Shown one piece after another: positions 33,371-41,766 of a DNA stretch of 64,000 nucleotides. The stretch is from assembly GCA_017622295.1 (NCBI GenBank), contig JAGARK010000016.1, forward strand, positions 1 to 64,000. The letters run 5' to 3'. The stretch is from Oscillospiraceae bacterium. Its GTDB lineage: Bacteria > Bacillota > Clostridia > Oscillospirales > Oscillospiraceae. Position 1 is the first letter of the stretch; every line of letters begins with the position of its first letter. The notes beneath the pieces are model-generated. The model had not been told where the DNA came from and made no database searches. It saw only the letters and a list, made by a program, of their open reading frames with translations. The position numbers and the translations under genes are program-made.

Positions 33371-34384
33371 TCATCCCCGTACATGCCAACCGATGGGAAT
33401 GAAAATTTCTGTGAACTTATCCACAGCGTACTTGTCGGTCATGCCCGCGATATAGTCGCAGACCGTCCGTTCCAGGCCGTCGAAGCTCATCTGGGGCTGA
33501 AAATCCTCCGGCAGCATCTGGGGGTGTTTGTAGTAGTATTCATACAGCCGCTTCAGCATATCCTTGGCCTTGGCCTCCTCCCCCTTGGCAATGGGACTGC
33601 GGTAGACCCGCTCGAACATGAAGGCCCGCAGGTCCTTCAGAGCCTTGTCCACTTTGGGAGAAAGCATGATGTCTCCCGCCTCCCGGGAGGTGTTGATGGC
33701 GTCGCAGACCAGAGTATCGATGCGGTCTGAATGGTTATGTCCCAGCACGGCGGAGATATCCTTGGGAATGTCGTCATCCGTCAGAATTCCCGCTCGGATG
33801 GCATCGTCGATGTCGTGATTGACATAGGCAATCTGGTCACTTCTGCGAACAACCTTGCCCTCCAGGGTCTCGGGCCAGCGTTCTCCGGTGTGCATCAGGA
33901 TACCCATGCGGACCTCAAAGGTCAGATTCAGTCCTTTTCCGCTGCGCTCCAGCTCGTCCACCACCCGAAGGCTCTGTTCATTATGGCGGAAGGGCTTTTC
34001 CATCACGTCGGACAGGGCCGCTTCACCGGCATGGCCGAAGGGCGTGTGTCCCAGGTCATGGCCCAATGCAATGGCCTCCGCCAGATCCTCGTTGAGGCCC
34101 AGGGTTCGGGTGATGGTCCGGGCGATCCGGGAGACCTCCAGGGTGTGGGTCATCCGGGTACGGTAGTGGTCGCCCTCCGGGCAGAGAAAGACCTGGGTCT
34201 TGTGCATCAGCCGCCGGAAGGCCTTGCTGTGGACAATCCGGTCGGCGTCCCGCTGGTAACAAGTACGCACATCCTCATCCTGTAAGTCCTCCGCATTGGG
34301 ACGGCCTCTGGTCTGGTCAGAGAACGCCGCTCTGGGGTTCAGCCTGCGGTGCTCCAGATGCTCCAGTTGTTCCCGAATGGTCAT
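33371..34384 (-). CDS. dgt: deoxyguanosinetriphosphate triphosphohydrolase-like protein
   Basis: An HD-domain dNTPase that splits dNTPs into nucleoside and triphosphate. The 337-residue protein shows RTRMTHTLEVSRIARTI, ALGHDLGHTPFGHAGE (HD motif, metal ligands) and HNEQSLRVVDELE. The ATG at 34384 is preferred over a GTG 9 bases upstream because AAAGGAG is correctly spaced. It lies about 40 bases upstream of dnaG, an arrangement common in Clostridia. Confidence 0.9.
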   Translation of the reverse strand: MTIREQLEHLEHRRLNPRAAFSDQTRGRPNAEDLQDEDVRTCYQRDADRIVHSKAFRRLMHKTQVFLCPEGDHYRTRMTHTLEVSRIARTITRTLGLNEDLAEAIALGHDLGHTPFGHAGEAALSDVMEKPFRHNEQSLRVVDELERSGKGLNLTFEVRMGILMHTGERWPETLEGKVVRRSDQIAYVNHDIDDAIRAGILTDDDIPKDISAVLGHNHSDRIDTLVCDAINTSREAGDIMLSPKVDKALKDLRAFMFERVYRSPIAKGEEAKAKDMLKRLYEYYYKHPQMLPEDFQPQMSFDGLERTVCDYIAGMTDKYAVDKFTEIFIPIGWHVRG

Positions 34385-34403
34385 GCTCACCACTCCTTTA
34401 TCT

Positions 34404-35027
34404 TTAAATGGGAAATGCCCGGTATTCCTGTCCTGTCTCCATACCCTCCACGGTGGCGGCGGTCATATCCGTCAGCCGTTCCAGGAAGGGCTGTGCCTGG
34501 GCTTCGGGGAACAATATCTCCAGTTCCACCTCCGCGCCGAAATCCGTGGTGCGGATGATGCCGCCAAAAGCGGCCACTTCCAGCTTCACCCGCTCGTAAT
34601 ATGTATAGGGGCATGGGACGTAGAGAACCGTCCACACCCGCTTCATGCTCTTGCCCGCCGCGTCAACAGCGATCTTGGCACCCTTGGTATAGGCCCGGAC
34701 CAGGCCGCCGGCACCCAGCAGAATGCCGCCAAAATACCGGGTCACCACGCACACGATGTTATACAGCCCCTCTCGCTGCAATACCTGCAGCATGGGCATA
34801 CCCGCCGTACCGCCGGGTTCCCCGTCATCGGAAAACCGGACCGCGCCGTCCTTGATGATATAGGCCCAGCAGTTGTGGGTGGCATCGTAGTGCTGCTTTT
34901 TCATTTCCTGGATCTTCTCCAGCGCCGCCTCTTCCGTGTCCACTGGCCAGACTCTGCCGATGAAGCGGGACTTTTTCTCAATAAATTCATCCTCACCGAA
35001 CTGAGTCGGCACCAGATATTCGTCCAA
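34404..35027 (-). CDS. YigZ/IMPACT (UPF0029) family protein
   Basis: A 207-residue protein of the IMPACT family. The N-terminal half has KKSRFIGRVWPV, HNCWAYII and FSDDGEPGGTAGMPML, the diagnostic motif, and VTRYFGGILLGAGGLVRAYTKGA. A ferredoxin-like C-terminal domain (about 135-200) follows. The role in bacteria is unclear; the eukaryotic relative regulates translation. The TTG start follows the hflX stop by 3 bases with AAAGGAG placed inside the hflX end. Confidence 0.88.
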   Translation of the reverse strand: MDEYLVPTQFGEDEFIEKKSRFIGRVWPVDTEEAALEKIQEMKKQHYDATHNCWAYIIKDGAVRFSDDGEPGGTAGMPMLQVLQREGLYNIVCVVTRYFGGILLGAGGLVRAYTKGAKIAVDAAGKSMKRVWTVLYVPCPYTYYERVKLEVAAFGGIIRTTDFGAEVELEILFPEAQAQPFLERLTDMTAATVEGMETGQEYRAFPI

Positions 35028-35030
35028 GGG

Positions 35031-36296
35031 TCAGCACTCCTTTGTAATATAGTCTCTTAGTCTTCCGAGGAGGATATCATCGAGGACCGTCTCGATCTCG
35101 ATGCCCTCGGCGGTATAGTCCACATTCAGTACCTGGGCGTTGTTATGCAGCGTCTCCACCATGCCGCCCATGGAATAAGGCAGTGTTACCACCACATGGT
35201 GCAGCTTCGCGCCCACGGCCTTCTCGATGGCCTGCATCAGCTTGTCCATGCCGCGGCCGCTTCTGGCGGAAATGGCCACCACGTCCTCGCCCACCGGGAT
35301 CTCCTCCGGGGTGACAAGGTCTGCCTTGTTATAAAGGTTCAGCACCGGCGTGCCGGGCTTTGCCAGTTTGGAGATGAGCTTTTCCACAACGGCGATGTGC
35401 TCGTCCCGGTGCTCGTCAGAGGAATCGATGACATGCAGCAGCAGATCCGCGTATTCCAGCTCCTCCAGAGTCGCCTGGAAGGCATCCACCAGATGGTGGG
35501 GCAGCTTCGCAATAAAGCCGACGGTGTCGGAAATCACCACATCCAGATTATCGGAAACAGTAAGCTGGCGGGAGGTGGTATCCAGGGTGTCAAAGAGCCG
35601 GTTGTTGGCGGGGATGCCCGCGCCGGTCAGCTGATTCAGAAGCGTAGACTTACCCGCATTGGTGTAGCCCACAATGGCCACCACGGGAATGGAATTTTTG
35701 ATACGCCGCTCCCGCTGGACGCTTCGCACCTGGCGCACCTGCTCCAGCTCCTCCTCCAGCCGGTGGATCCGTTCCCGGATGTGCCGGCGGTCGGATTCCA
35801 GCTTGGTCTCACCGGGACCCCGGGTACCGATGCCGCCGCCCTGACGGGACAATGACTTACCCATGCCGGAAAGCCGGGGCAGCAGATATTTGTACTGGGC
35901 AAGCTCGACCTGCAGGCGTCCCTCCTTGGTTTTGGCCCGCTGAGCGAAGATATCCAGAATCAGGGCGCTGCGGTCGAGAACCGTCACACCGATGATCTCT
36001 TCCAATGCCCGGATGTTGCCGGGAGACAGTTCGTTGTCAAAAATGACCATGGTGGATTCGGTGAATTCCACCAGCATCCGCACCTCCTCGGCTTTGCCCT
36101 CGCCGATAAAGCTGTGGGGATCCGGGGCATGGCGATTTTGCAGGATCTTGCCGGTGCAGAAGCCGCCGGCAGTCTCCAGAAGGGCTTCTAATTCCTCCAG
36201 CGTCTCGTCGGTGGCGATCTGTTCTTTGGTGAAGCAGTCGGCATTCAGGCCAACCAGCACCGCCCGCTCCTGTTTTGTTTCAAATGTCGCTTCCAT
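35031..36296 (-). CDS. hflX: GTPase HflX
   Basis: A ribosome-associated GTPase that splits stalled or hibernating ribosomes. The 421-residue protein has the glycine-rich HflX domain (LSRQGGGIGTRGPGETKLE), a coiled-coil (RERIHRLEEELEQVRQ), and the G domain: G1 GYTNAGKST, G2, G3 DTVGF, G4 NKAD and a short C-terminal domain. The start at 36296 has GGAGG spaced by 7 bases; an upstream in-frame extension has no such site. Translationally close to YigZ downstream (3 bases). Confidence 0.94.
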   Translation of the reverse strand: MEATFETKQERAVLVGLNADCFTKEQIATDETLEELEALLETAGGFCTGKILQNRHAPDPHSFIGEGKAEEVRMLVEFTESTMVIFDNELSPGNIRALEEIIGVTVLDRSALILDIFAQRAKTKEGRLQVELAQYKYLLPRLSGMGKSLSRQGGGIGTRGPGETKLESDRRHIRERIHRLEEELEQVRQVRSVQRERRIKNSIPVVAIVGYTNAGKSTLLNQLTGAGIPANNRLFDTLDTTSRQLTVSDNLDVVISDTVGFIAKLPHHLVDAFQATLEELEYADLLLHVIDSSDEHRDEHIAVVEKLISKLAKPGTPVLNLYNKADLVTPEEIPVGEDVVAISARSGRGMDKLMQAIEKAVGAKLHHVVVTLPYSMGGMVETLHNNAQVLNVDYTAEGIEIETVLDDILLGRLRDYITKEC

Positions 36297-36391
36297 ACCC
36301 AGTCCTCCATCTTTTTTCTCTATCTTATAATATACCACATAACCGCCTGTTCAGACAACAGGAATCCTGTCAAATTCCGTAACTTCTGAAA

Positions 36392-36428
36392 ATAAAAAAT
36401 CCGCACCACGGATTTCCGTAGTGCGGAC
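36392..36428 (-). terminator. rpmE terminator
   Basis: TCCGCACCACGG (36400-36411) pairs with CCGTAGTGCGGA (36416-36427). On the minus strand it is followed by ATTTTTTATT, just after the rpmE stop codon. Confidence 0.88.
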
Positions 36429-36436
36429 TTTGTTTC

Positions 36437-36637
36437 TTACTTCAGGCCAAAACGCTTGTTGAACCGATCAACACGTCCACCGGTGTCAACCAGCTTCTGC
36501 TTGCCGGTATAGAAAGGGTGGCACTTGGAGCAGATTTCAACACGAATCTCCTTCTTGGTGGAGCCGGTGGTAAAGACGTTACCACAGTTGCAACGGATCG
36601 TGGTCTGTTCGTACTTGGGATGGATACCTTCCTTCAT
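36437..36637 (-). CDS. rpmE: 50S ribosomal protein L31 (zinc-binding type)
   Basis: A 66-residue ribosomal protein with [22 protein letters not shown], the second cysteine pair [30 protein letters not shown]. The four cysteines place it in the zinc-containing form, as expressed in zinc-replete conditions in B. subtilis. Monocistronic, with GAGGTG before the ATG and a terminator directly after the stop. Confidence 0.96.
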   Translation of the reverse strand: MKEGIHPKYEQTTIRCNCGNVFTTGSTKKEIRVEICSKCHPFYTGKQKLVDTGGRVDRFNKRFGLK

Positions 36638-36763
36638 TCTAGTTCACCTCTTTCTTATCAAGTAAAAGGGCATAGTTTGCCCGAGCAATCTTCAATCGCT
36701 CGAATATACTATCACATCCGAACCAAGAATGCAAGTGTTTTTTTCGCTTTTTTACAAGTTTTT

Positions 36764-37987
36764 TCAGAAAGCCCAGTTGCCGTTTCTGAAAATAGGCACC
36801 ACCTTGCCGTCAGCGCAGTGCGCGTCGATATTCATGGTGTCGCAGCCGATCATGAAATCCTCATGGATCATGGAATCGTTGATGCCCAGAGCGCGGCACT
36901 CCTCCAGGGTCTTGTTGTGATGGTCCTTGATGGTGTCAGCAAAGCCCATGCCCACTGCCAGATGGCAGGCAGCGTTCTCATCAAACAGGGTGTTGTAGAA
37001 CAGAATGCCGCTTTCGCTGATGGGGCTAGCCTGGGGCACCAGAGCGCACTCGCCCAGGTAGGAAGCGCCTTCGTCCATGGCCAGCATGGTGTTCAGCAGC
37101 TCGTCGCCCACCTCGGCGTGAGCCTCCACCACCTTGCCGTTTTCAAAGCGCATATAGAACTTGTCGATGAGCTGACCGTTGTAGCTCAGGGGCTTGGTGG
37201 CGTAGACGATGCCCTCTGCCTTTCCCTTCATGGGAGAGATGAAGCATTCCTCGGTGGGAATGTTGGGGTTGAAATAAACGCCGGACAGGACGGTCTCACC
37301 GCCGCCGCAGAACTGGGCCTCGGGGATCATGCCCACGGTCAGGTCAGTGCCGTTGTCAGCGGTATAGTGCAGGGACTCGATGCAAAGGCTATTCAGGTAG
37401 GCGCAGCGGTCGTGCAGATCGGCGTTGTGCTCTTCCCAATTTTTGATGGCGTCGCCGTAGACGCGGGAGGTGGACAGGATTGCCTCCCACAGCTTTTCGA
37501 CTGCCTTGCCCTTGGGCAGGCCGGGGAACACCTTCTTGGCCCATGCCACACCGGGAACGGCGGCAATACACCACTGCTGCTTGTTCTCCCGCTGGTCGAT
37601 ATAGCCCTTGAGGATGGGATAGCTCAGCTGACGAGCCTGGGCCATCTTCTTCAGGTTCACGCCTCTGAGGCCATCGGGATCCTCGGAGATCAGATGCAGA
37701 CGGGCGGGCAGGGCATCGCAGAAGTGCTGCTGCCGTGCCTTCTGCCACTCCTCCACAGCACCCAGGGTCTTGACAGACTGGTAGCGCACATGGACCTTCT
37801 GCAGAGGCTGGTAGTTCCACTCCACAATGACCCTCTTGGCCTTGGCCTTGTAGGCCTCCTCAACGACCATCTGGACAAATTCAGGCTGATCCAGATCCGC
37901 GTACACCAGGACTTCCTGGCCCTTCTGAACATTGATGCCGCAGCGGACGATCAGCCGGGCATATTCTCTTAAAACAGTCTTTTTCAT
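36764..37987 (-). CDS. M29 family aminopeptidase
   Basis: A 407-residue zinc or cobalt aminopeptidase of the thermophilic AmpS/AmpT type. The C-terminal half carries the metal-ligand segments: ECFISPMKGKAEG (about 247), YLGECALVP (about 315), ENAACHLAVGMGFAD (about 343) and MIHEDFMIGCDTMNID (His and Asp, about 375). The enzyme releases N-terminal residues from peptides in the cytoplasm. Transcribed divergently from a homocysteine methyltransferase-like gene, with overlapping promoter regions. Confidence 0.9.
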   Translation of the reverse strand: MKKTVLREYARLIVRCGINVQKGQEVLVYADLDQPEFVQMVVEEAYKAKAKRVIVEWNYQPLQKVHVRYQSVKTLGAVEEWQKARQQHFCDALPARLHLISEDPDGLRGVNLKKMAQARQLSYPILKGYIDQRENKQQWCIAAVPGVAWAKKVFPGLPKGKAVEKLWEAILSTSRVYGDAIKNWEEHNADLHDRCAYLNSLCIESLHYTADNGTDLTVGMIPEAQFCGGGETVLSGVYFNPNIPTEECFISPMKGKAEGIVYATKPLSYNGQLIDKFYMRFENGKVVEAHAEVGDELLNTMLAMDEGASYLGECALVPQASPISESGILFYNTLFDENAACHLAVGMGFADTIKDHHNKTLEECRALGINDSMIHEDFMIGCDTMNIDAHCADGKVVPIFRNGNWAF

Positions 37988-38016
37988 GACAGTACTCCTT
38001 TTCGTAAACTTTCATC

Positions 38017-38045
38017 ATTTTAGCAGATGATTTATCTTGCGTCAA
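38017..38045 (-). promoter_or_regulatory. promoter of the M29 aminopeptidase gene
   Basis: Minus-strand -35 TTGACG (plus 38040-38045), a 17-base spacer and -10 TAAAAT (plus 38017-38022). Its -35 lies only 6 bases from the -35 of the divergent promoter. Confidence 0.72.
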
Positions 38046-38051
38046 TCCTTG

Positions 38052-38080
38052 TTGCATTATTTCAGAATATGGGCTATAAT
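38052..38080 (+). promoter_or_regulatory. promoter of the homocysteine methyltransferase-like gene
   Basis: -35 TTGCAT (38052-38057), a 17-base spacer and -10 TATAAT (38075-38080), about 30 bases before the start codon. Confidence 0.75.
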
Positions 38081-38111
38081 TCATCTCAAAGATGAAAACA
38101 GGAGTGATCTT

Positions 38112-38981
38112 ATGCTCACCAAAGAAGAATTTCAGGCTAAGCTTGCGGGCGGCCCTCTGTTTCTGGATGGTGCCACCGGCTCCAATCTCCAGAAGGCCGG
38201 TATGCCCAAGGGCTGCTGCACCGAGGAATGGGTGCTGAATAACCCCGACGCGCTGGTCGCGCTCCAGCGCCGTTATGCCGCCGCTGGCTCTGATATCATT
38301 TACGCCCCCACTTTTCAGGCCCAGCCCATTGCCCTGGAGCGGGTCGGTCTTGCCGGCAAATGTGAGGAAATCAACGCAAGGCTCGTGGAGCTGTCCCGCA
38401 GCGCCGCGCCGGACTGCCTCATCGCCGGTGACCTGACCACCCTGGCCACCTTCTGCGACAGCTGGGACGAGGGCAATTTTGATCTGCTGGTGGAAAACTA
38501 CTCCCGTCAGATCCGGGGGCTTCTGGCCGGCGGCTGTGATCTGCTGGTGGGCGAGACATTGCTGTATCCTCAGGAAGCGGAGGCCATCTTCACCGCCGCA
38601 GAGATGGAAGGAGCAAGCTGCGCCATGTATTCTTTCACCATGCAGTCTGACGGCTCCCTCTTCTCCGGCCGGGATGCCGGCCCCGTGCTGCGTGAGCTGG
38701 AAGAAACCGGCGCTGCCGCCGTGGGCTTCAACTGCGTCGCCGCTGACATGATGACCCCCTACCTGATCACCAAGCTCCGCCGGGACGTCAAGGGCCCCCT
38801 GATCTGCAAGCCCAATGCAGGCGTTCCCGTCATCGGCAGCGACGGCATCCCCTTCTATCCCCAATCCCCGGAGGAATTCGCCGCCATCGTCCGGCAGTGC
38901 CATGCCAACGGTGCCAACATCCTGGGCGGATGCTGCGGCACCGCACCGGATTTCATTTCCGCTGTCAAAAACAGCCTGTAA
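38112..38981 (+). CDS. homocysteine S-methyltransferase family protein
   Basis: A 289-residue TIM-barrel of the Hcy-binding family (MetH N-terminal domain, MmuM, BHMT). Seen: LDGATGSNLQKAGM at the N-terminus, GADLTTL-like AGDLTTLATF, VGFNCVAADM (first zinc Cys) and the terminal GGCCGTAPDFI (two zinc Cys). It transfers a methyl group to homocysteine, but the donor is unclear; it is a stand-alone domain without a cobalamin module. The ATG at 38112 has CAGGAG upstream; a longer in-frame start lacks one. Confidence 0.88.
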   Translation: MLTKEEFQAKLAGGPLFLDGATGSNLQKAGMPKGCCTEEWVLNNPDALVALQRRYAAAGSDIIYAPTFQAQPIALERVGLAGKCEEINARLVELSRSAAPDCLIAGDLTTLATFCDSWDEGNFDLLVENYSRQIRGLLAGGCDLLVGETLLYPQEAEAIFTAAEMEGASCAMYSFTMQSDGSLFSGRDAGPVLRELEETGAAAVGFNCVAADMMTPYLITKLRRDVKGPLICKPNAGVPVIGSDGIPFYPQSPEEFAAIVRQCHANGANILGGCCGTAPDFISAVKNSL

Positions 38982-38989
38982 GACGCCTT

Positions 38990-39019
38990 TGCCCCCTGCT
39001 GATGCAGGGGGCATTTTTT
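38990..39019 (+). terminator. terminator of the homocysteine methyltransferase-like gene
   Basis: TGCCCCCTGC/GCAGGGGGCA stem with a 4-base loop followed by TTTTTT. Confidence 0.9.
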
Positions 39020-39053
39020 GCAGCATTTTTAAGAAAGTTGTCGAAATCAAACA

Positions 39054-39082
39054 TTGCCAAAGCCATAAACCTCTGATATAAT
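39054..39082 (+). promoter_or_regulatory. promoter placed directly before the E2-like gene, possibly giving a leaderless mRNA
   Basis: -35 TTGCCA (39054-39059), an exact 17-base spacer and -10 TATAAT (39077-39082). The start codon is at 39092, so transcription from this promoter would begin within about 2-4 bases of the ATG. No Shine-Dalgarno sequence is present. Confidence 0.65.
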
Positions 39083-39091
39083 GAGCATGTT

Positions 39092-40489
39092 ATGGAAAAA
39101 AGAGTACATTTGTATGTCAGCAGCAAAAACCTGCTGACCTGGCTGATGGCGCTTTGCATGATCGGCTCGGCAGTGGCCCGCATTGTATTTTCCTCCGGCG
39201 TGGAAGGAGCCGGAGTGTGGAGCCAAATCGTTCTGCCCATTGCAGCCGTGCTGCTGTATGCGCTCATCGCCCTCACAAACGGAAAAGAAATGTTTTACAA
39301 AACCGCGATCCCCGTCTGGATGATAGCGATCTATTCCGGCATCTGGGTTTCCCAGAACGTGGACGACGGCCTGATCACCTGGCTGTTCTGGATCGCACTG
39401 GTCTTCTTTGCATTCCTCTATACCCAGATCACTTCCGGCGTGATGCGTCAGCCCTATCTGCTGGTCGCCGTCATCGGTTCTCCCCTGGCTGTAATTTGCT
39501 ACTATCAGTGGGAGGTGCTGAAAGCCGGTAACCTGACAAGCCTTGCAGACATTCTGATGCTCTGCGGCGCACTGGTTCTGGTTTTTGCGCTGCGCATCCA
39601 CACCGACGGAGAGTATCATCCTACCTGGGGCGACCGCATCGACGGCCGCAAGGTTCGCACCCTGTCCCCCATGGCCCAGATCACCTCCTACTTCCAGGTA
39701 GAGCGAAACACCTGCTCCAACCTGTTCGATGAGTCCTTTGAGATCACCCATGTGGACCGCTACATCCGCCAGAAACGCCGGGAGGGCATGACCGATTTCG
39801 GCATCACCCATGTGCTGCTGGCAGCTTACGTCCGGGGCGTGGCCAAGTATCCCCAGCTGAACCGCTTCATCAACGGTCAGAAGGTCTACTCCCGTGGCAA
39901 CGATATTCAGTACTGCATGGTGGTCAAGAAGGAGATGAGCGTGGATTCCCCCGACACCTCCATCAAGGTCCACCTGACCCCCTACGACACCGCCAAGGAT
40001 GTCTACGAAAAGCTCAACGCCGCCGTCGAAAGCGTCAAGGCCACTCAGGAGCTGGATTCCAGCCTGGACAGCCTGATCATGTATCTGAACCTGATCCCCA
40101 GCGTTCTGATGAAGTTTGTGGTATGGCTGCTGAAGCTGATGGACTATTTCGGCCTTCTTCCCAAATTCCTGCTGGAGCTGAGCCCCTTCCACGGAAGCCT
40201 CTTCTTCACCTCCATGGGCTCTTTGGGTATCCGTCCCATCTACCACCATCTGTACGACTTCGGTAATCTGCCCGTTTTCGGTGCCTTCGGCTGCAAGCGC
40301 CGGGCCAACGAAATTCAGGATGACGGCACTGTAGTCCAGAAGAAGTACATCGACGTCAAGTTCGTTCTGGACGAGCGCATTGTGGACGGCTATTATTATG
40401 CCACCTTCTTCAAGTATTACCGCAGCCTGCTGCGTCATCCCGAGCTTCTGGACAGCCCTCCCGAAACCGTGGCTTCCGATATTCCCTGA
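39092..40489 (+). CDS. membrane protein with C-terminal 2-oxoacid dehydrogenase E2-like acyltransferase domain lacking the catalytic His
   Basis: A 465-residue protein. Residues 1 to about 170 contain about five transmembrane helices. Residues about 190-465 resemble the trimeric E2/CAT catalytic domain: RTLSPMAQITSYFQVERNTCSNLFDESFEITHVDRYI, FGITHVLLAAYVRGVAKYPQLNRFINGQKV, FHGSLFFTSMGSLGI and the end block DERIVDGYYYATFFKYYRSL. The invariant HxxxDG motif of E2 reads ExxxDG (Glu428, Asp432), so the catalytic His is gone. No lipoyl domain exists. The protein is either a non-catalytic relative or uses another mechanism. birA follows by 3 bases. Confidence 0.78.
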   Translation: MEKRVHLYVSSKNLLTWLMALCMIGSAVARIVFSSGVEGAGVWSQIVLPIAAVLLYALIALTNGKEMFYKTAIPVWMIAIYSGIWVSQNVDDGLITWLFWIALVFFAFLYTQITSGVMRQPYLLVAVIGSPLAVICYYQWEVLKAGNLTSLADILMLCGALVLVFALRIHTDGEYHPTWGDRIDGRKVRTLSPMAQITSYFQVERNTCSNLFDESFEITHVDRYIRQKRREGMTDFGITHVLLAAYVRGVAKYPQLNRFINGQKVYSRGNDIQYCMVVKKEMSVDSPDTSIKVHLTPYDTAKDVYEKLNAAVESVKATQELDSSLDSLIMYLNLIPSVLMKFVVWLLKLMDYFGLLPKFLLELSPFHGSLFFTSMGSLGIRPIYHHLYDFGNLPVFGAFGCKRRANEIQDDGTVVQKKYIDVKFVLDERIVDGYYYATFFKYYRSLLRHPELLDSPPETVASDIP

Positions 40490-40492
40490 GCT

Positions 40493-41293
40493 ATGAAAAC
40501 ACAGATTTTGCAAAACTTACCGGAATCCTGCCCATGGCAGGATTCCGTCCTTTATTTCGAGTCCACCGACTCCACCAACACCCGAGCCAAGGAGCTGGCT
40601 GCCGCCGGCGCGCCCCATGGCACCGTGCTGATCGCCGACCACCAGACCGGGGGCCGGGGACGACTGGGAAGAAGCTTTCTCTCCCCTGCCGGCACCGGCG
40701 TGTATCTGAGCGTGATTCTGCGGCCCCACTGCCCTCCGGCACAGCTGATGCATCTGACCTGCGCCGCGGCGGTTGCCCTGTGCGATGCCGTGGAGGATAC
40801 CGCCGGTATCCGTCCCGGCATCAAATGGACCAACGACCTGGTATACGGCGGCAGGAAGCTGGCGGGCATCCTGACAGAGCTGCGGCTCACCCCGGAAGGG
40901 CTTGCAGAGTATGCCGTGGTCGGCGCAGGCATCAACTGCTGCCAGCAGATTGAAGATTTCCCCGGGGAGCTGCAGGCCATGGCAGGCTCTCTGTCCATGG
41001 CTGCGGAGAGACCCATCGACCGGGCAAGGGTAGCCGCAGCCATGATCCGCTCGCTGTATGAAATGGACCAAAAACTGCTGACTGAAAAGGAAGCCATCAT
41101 GGACCGTTATCGCCGGGACTGCATCACGCTGGGCCGGGAGGTATCGCTCTTAAAAGCCGACGGCTCTGTCCGTTATGGCACCGCCCTGAATGTTGACGAT
41201 GAGGGTGCACTGGTGGTTCGCTTCCGGGACGGCAACGTGGAAGCCGTCAATTCCGGCGAGATCAGTATCCGTGGAATGTACGGTTATACATAA
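40493..41293 (+). CDS. birA: biotin--[acetyl-CoA-carboxylase] ligase without repressor domain
   Basis: A 266-residue biotin protein ligase (group I). It has STDSTNTRAKEL, GTVLIADHQTGGRGRLGRSF (biotinyl-AMP loop), KWTNDLVYGGRKLAGIL and GAGINC, plus a C-terminal SH3-like domain with VSLLKADGSVRYGTALNVDDEGALVV. The N-terminal DNA-binding domain of E. coli BirA is absent, so it is not a repressor. Starts 3 bases after the E2-like gene and is probably cotranscribed with it. Confidence 0.92.
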   Translation: MKTQILQNLPESCPWQDSVLYFESTDSTNTRAKELAAAGAPHGTVLIADHQTGGRGRLGRSFLSPAGTGVYLSVILRPHCPPAQLMHLTCAAAVALCDAVEDTAGIRPGIKWTNDLVYGGRKLAGILTELRLTPEGLAEYAVVGAGINCCQQIEDFPGELQAMAGSLSMAAERPIDRARVAAAMIRSLYEMDQKLLTEKEAIMDRYRRDCITLGREVSLLKADGSVRYGTALNVDDEGALVVRFRDGNVEAVNSGEISIRGMYGYT

Positions 41294-41319
41294 AATTCGA
41301 TCATTTTCACAAATTATGA

Positions 41320-41348
41320 TTGCATTTTCTTCCATCTTTGGTTATACT
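41320..41348 (+). promoter_or_regulatory. promoter of the acidic membrane protein gene
   Basis: -35 TTGCAT (41320-41325), a 17-base spacer and -10 TATACT (41343-41348), followed by TAGGAGG about 20 bases later. Confidence 0.72.
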
Positions 41349-41379
41349 GAAAGTAGCAAAATTTTAGGAGGTTAACCAA

Positions 41380-41712
41380 ATGAAAACTGCTCTGAAAATC
41401 CTGACCGCTCTGGCCGCCCTCGTTGGCGTTGCTTATGTTATTGCCACCTACGGTGACAAGATCGTCGAATGGTGCAAGAACCTGCTGAACTGCTGCAATG
41501 CAGACGAAGAGGACTTTGCCGATACCGAGTGCCCCGCTGATGAGGCTGTTGCCGAAGAAGCTGTCGCTGAGGAAGAAGTCGCTGAAGAAGCTCCCGCCGA
41601 AGAGCCCGCTGCTGAAGAAGCTGTCGAAGAGCCCGTCGTCGAGGAAGTCGTTGAGGAAGTCGCTGCTGAGGAGACCGCTCCCGTTGCTGACGAAGAGGAC
41701 TTCGCCGGCTGA
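41380..41712 (+). CDS. small membrane-anchored acidic repeat protein
   Basis: A 110-residue protein with one N-terminal transmembrane helix (about 4-24), a short Cys-containing juxtamembrane segment (WCKNLLNCCNADEEDF) and a tail of Ala/Glu/Val repeats (VAEEAVAEEE type, about 48-100). It begins and ends with a DEEDFA motif (about 42-47 and 103-108). The DNA of the tail is repetitive (GAAGAAGCT-like units), so length variation is expected. It has its own promoter, AGGAGG site and terminator. Function unknown. Confidence 0.75.
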   Translation: MKTALKILTALAALVGVAYVIATYGDKIVEWCKNLLNCCNADEEDFADTECPADEAVAEEAVAEEEVAEEAPAEEPAAEEAVEEPVVEEVVEEVAAEETAPVADEEDFAG

Positions 41713-41731
41713 TCCCCAATTCAACAAAATC

Positions 41732-41762
41732 GCCGGGGCTGCAATGCAGTCCCGGCTTTTAT
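41732..41762. terminator. terminator between the acidic protein gene and pepT
   Basis: GCCGGGGCTGCA/TGCAGTCCCGGC stem with a one-mismatch core and very short loop. T-rich on the plus side and A-rich upstream, so it can serve both convergent genes. Confidence 0.75.
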
Positions 41763-41766
41763 GTCG

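Noticed and set aside
36764-38112. Riboswitch (SAM type) before the homocysteine methyltransferase-like gene
   Set aside because: The distance from promoter to start codon is only about 30 bases, too short for a riboswitch.
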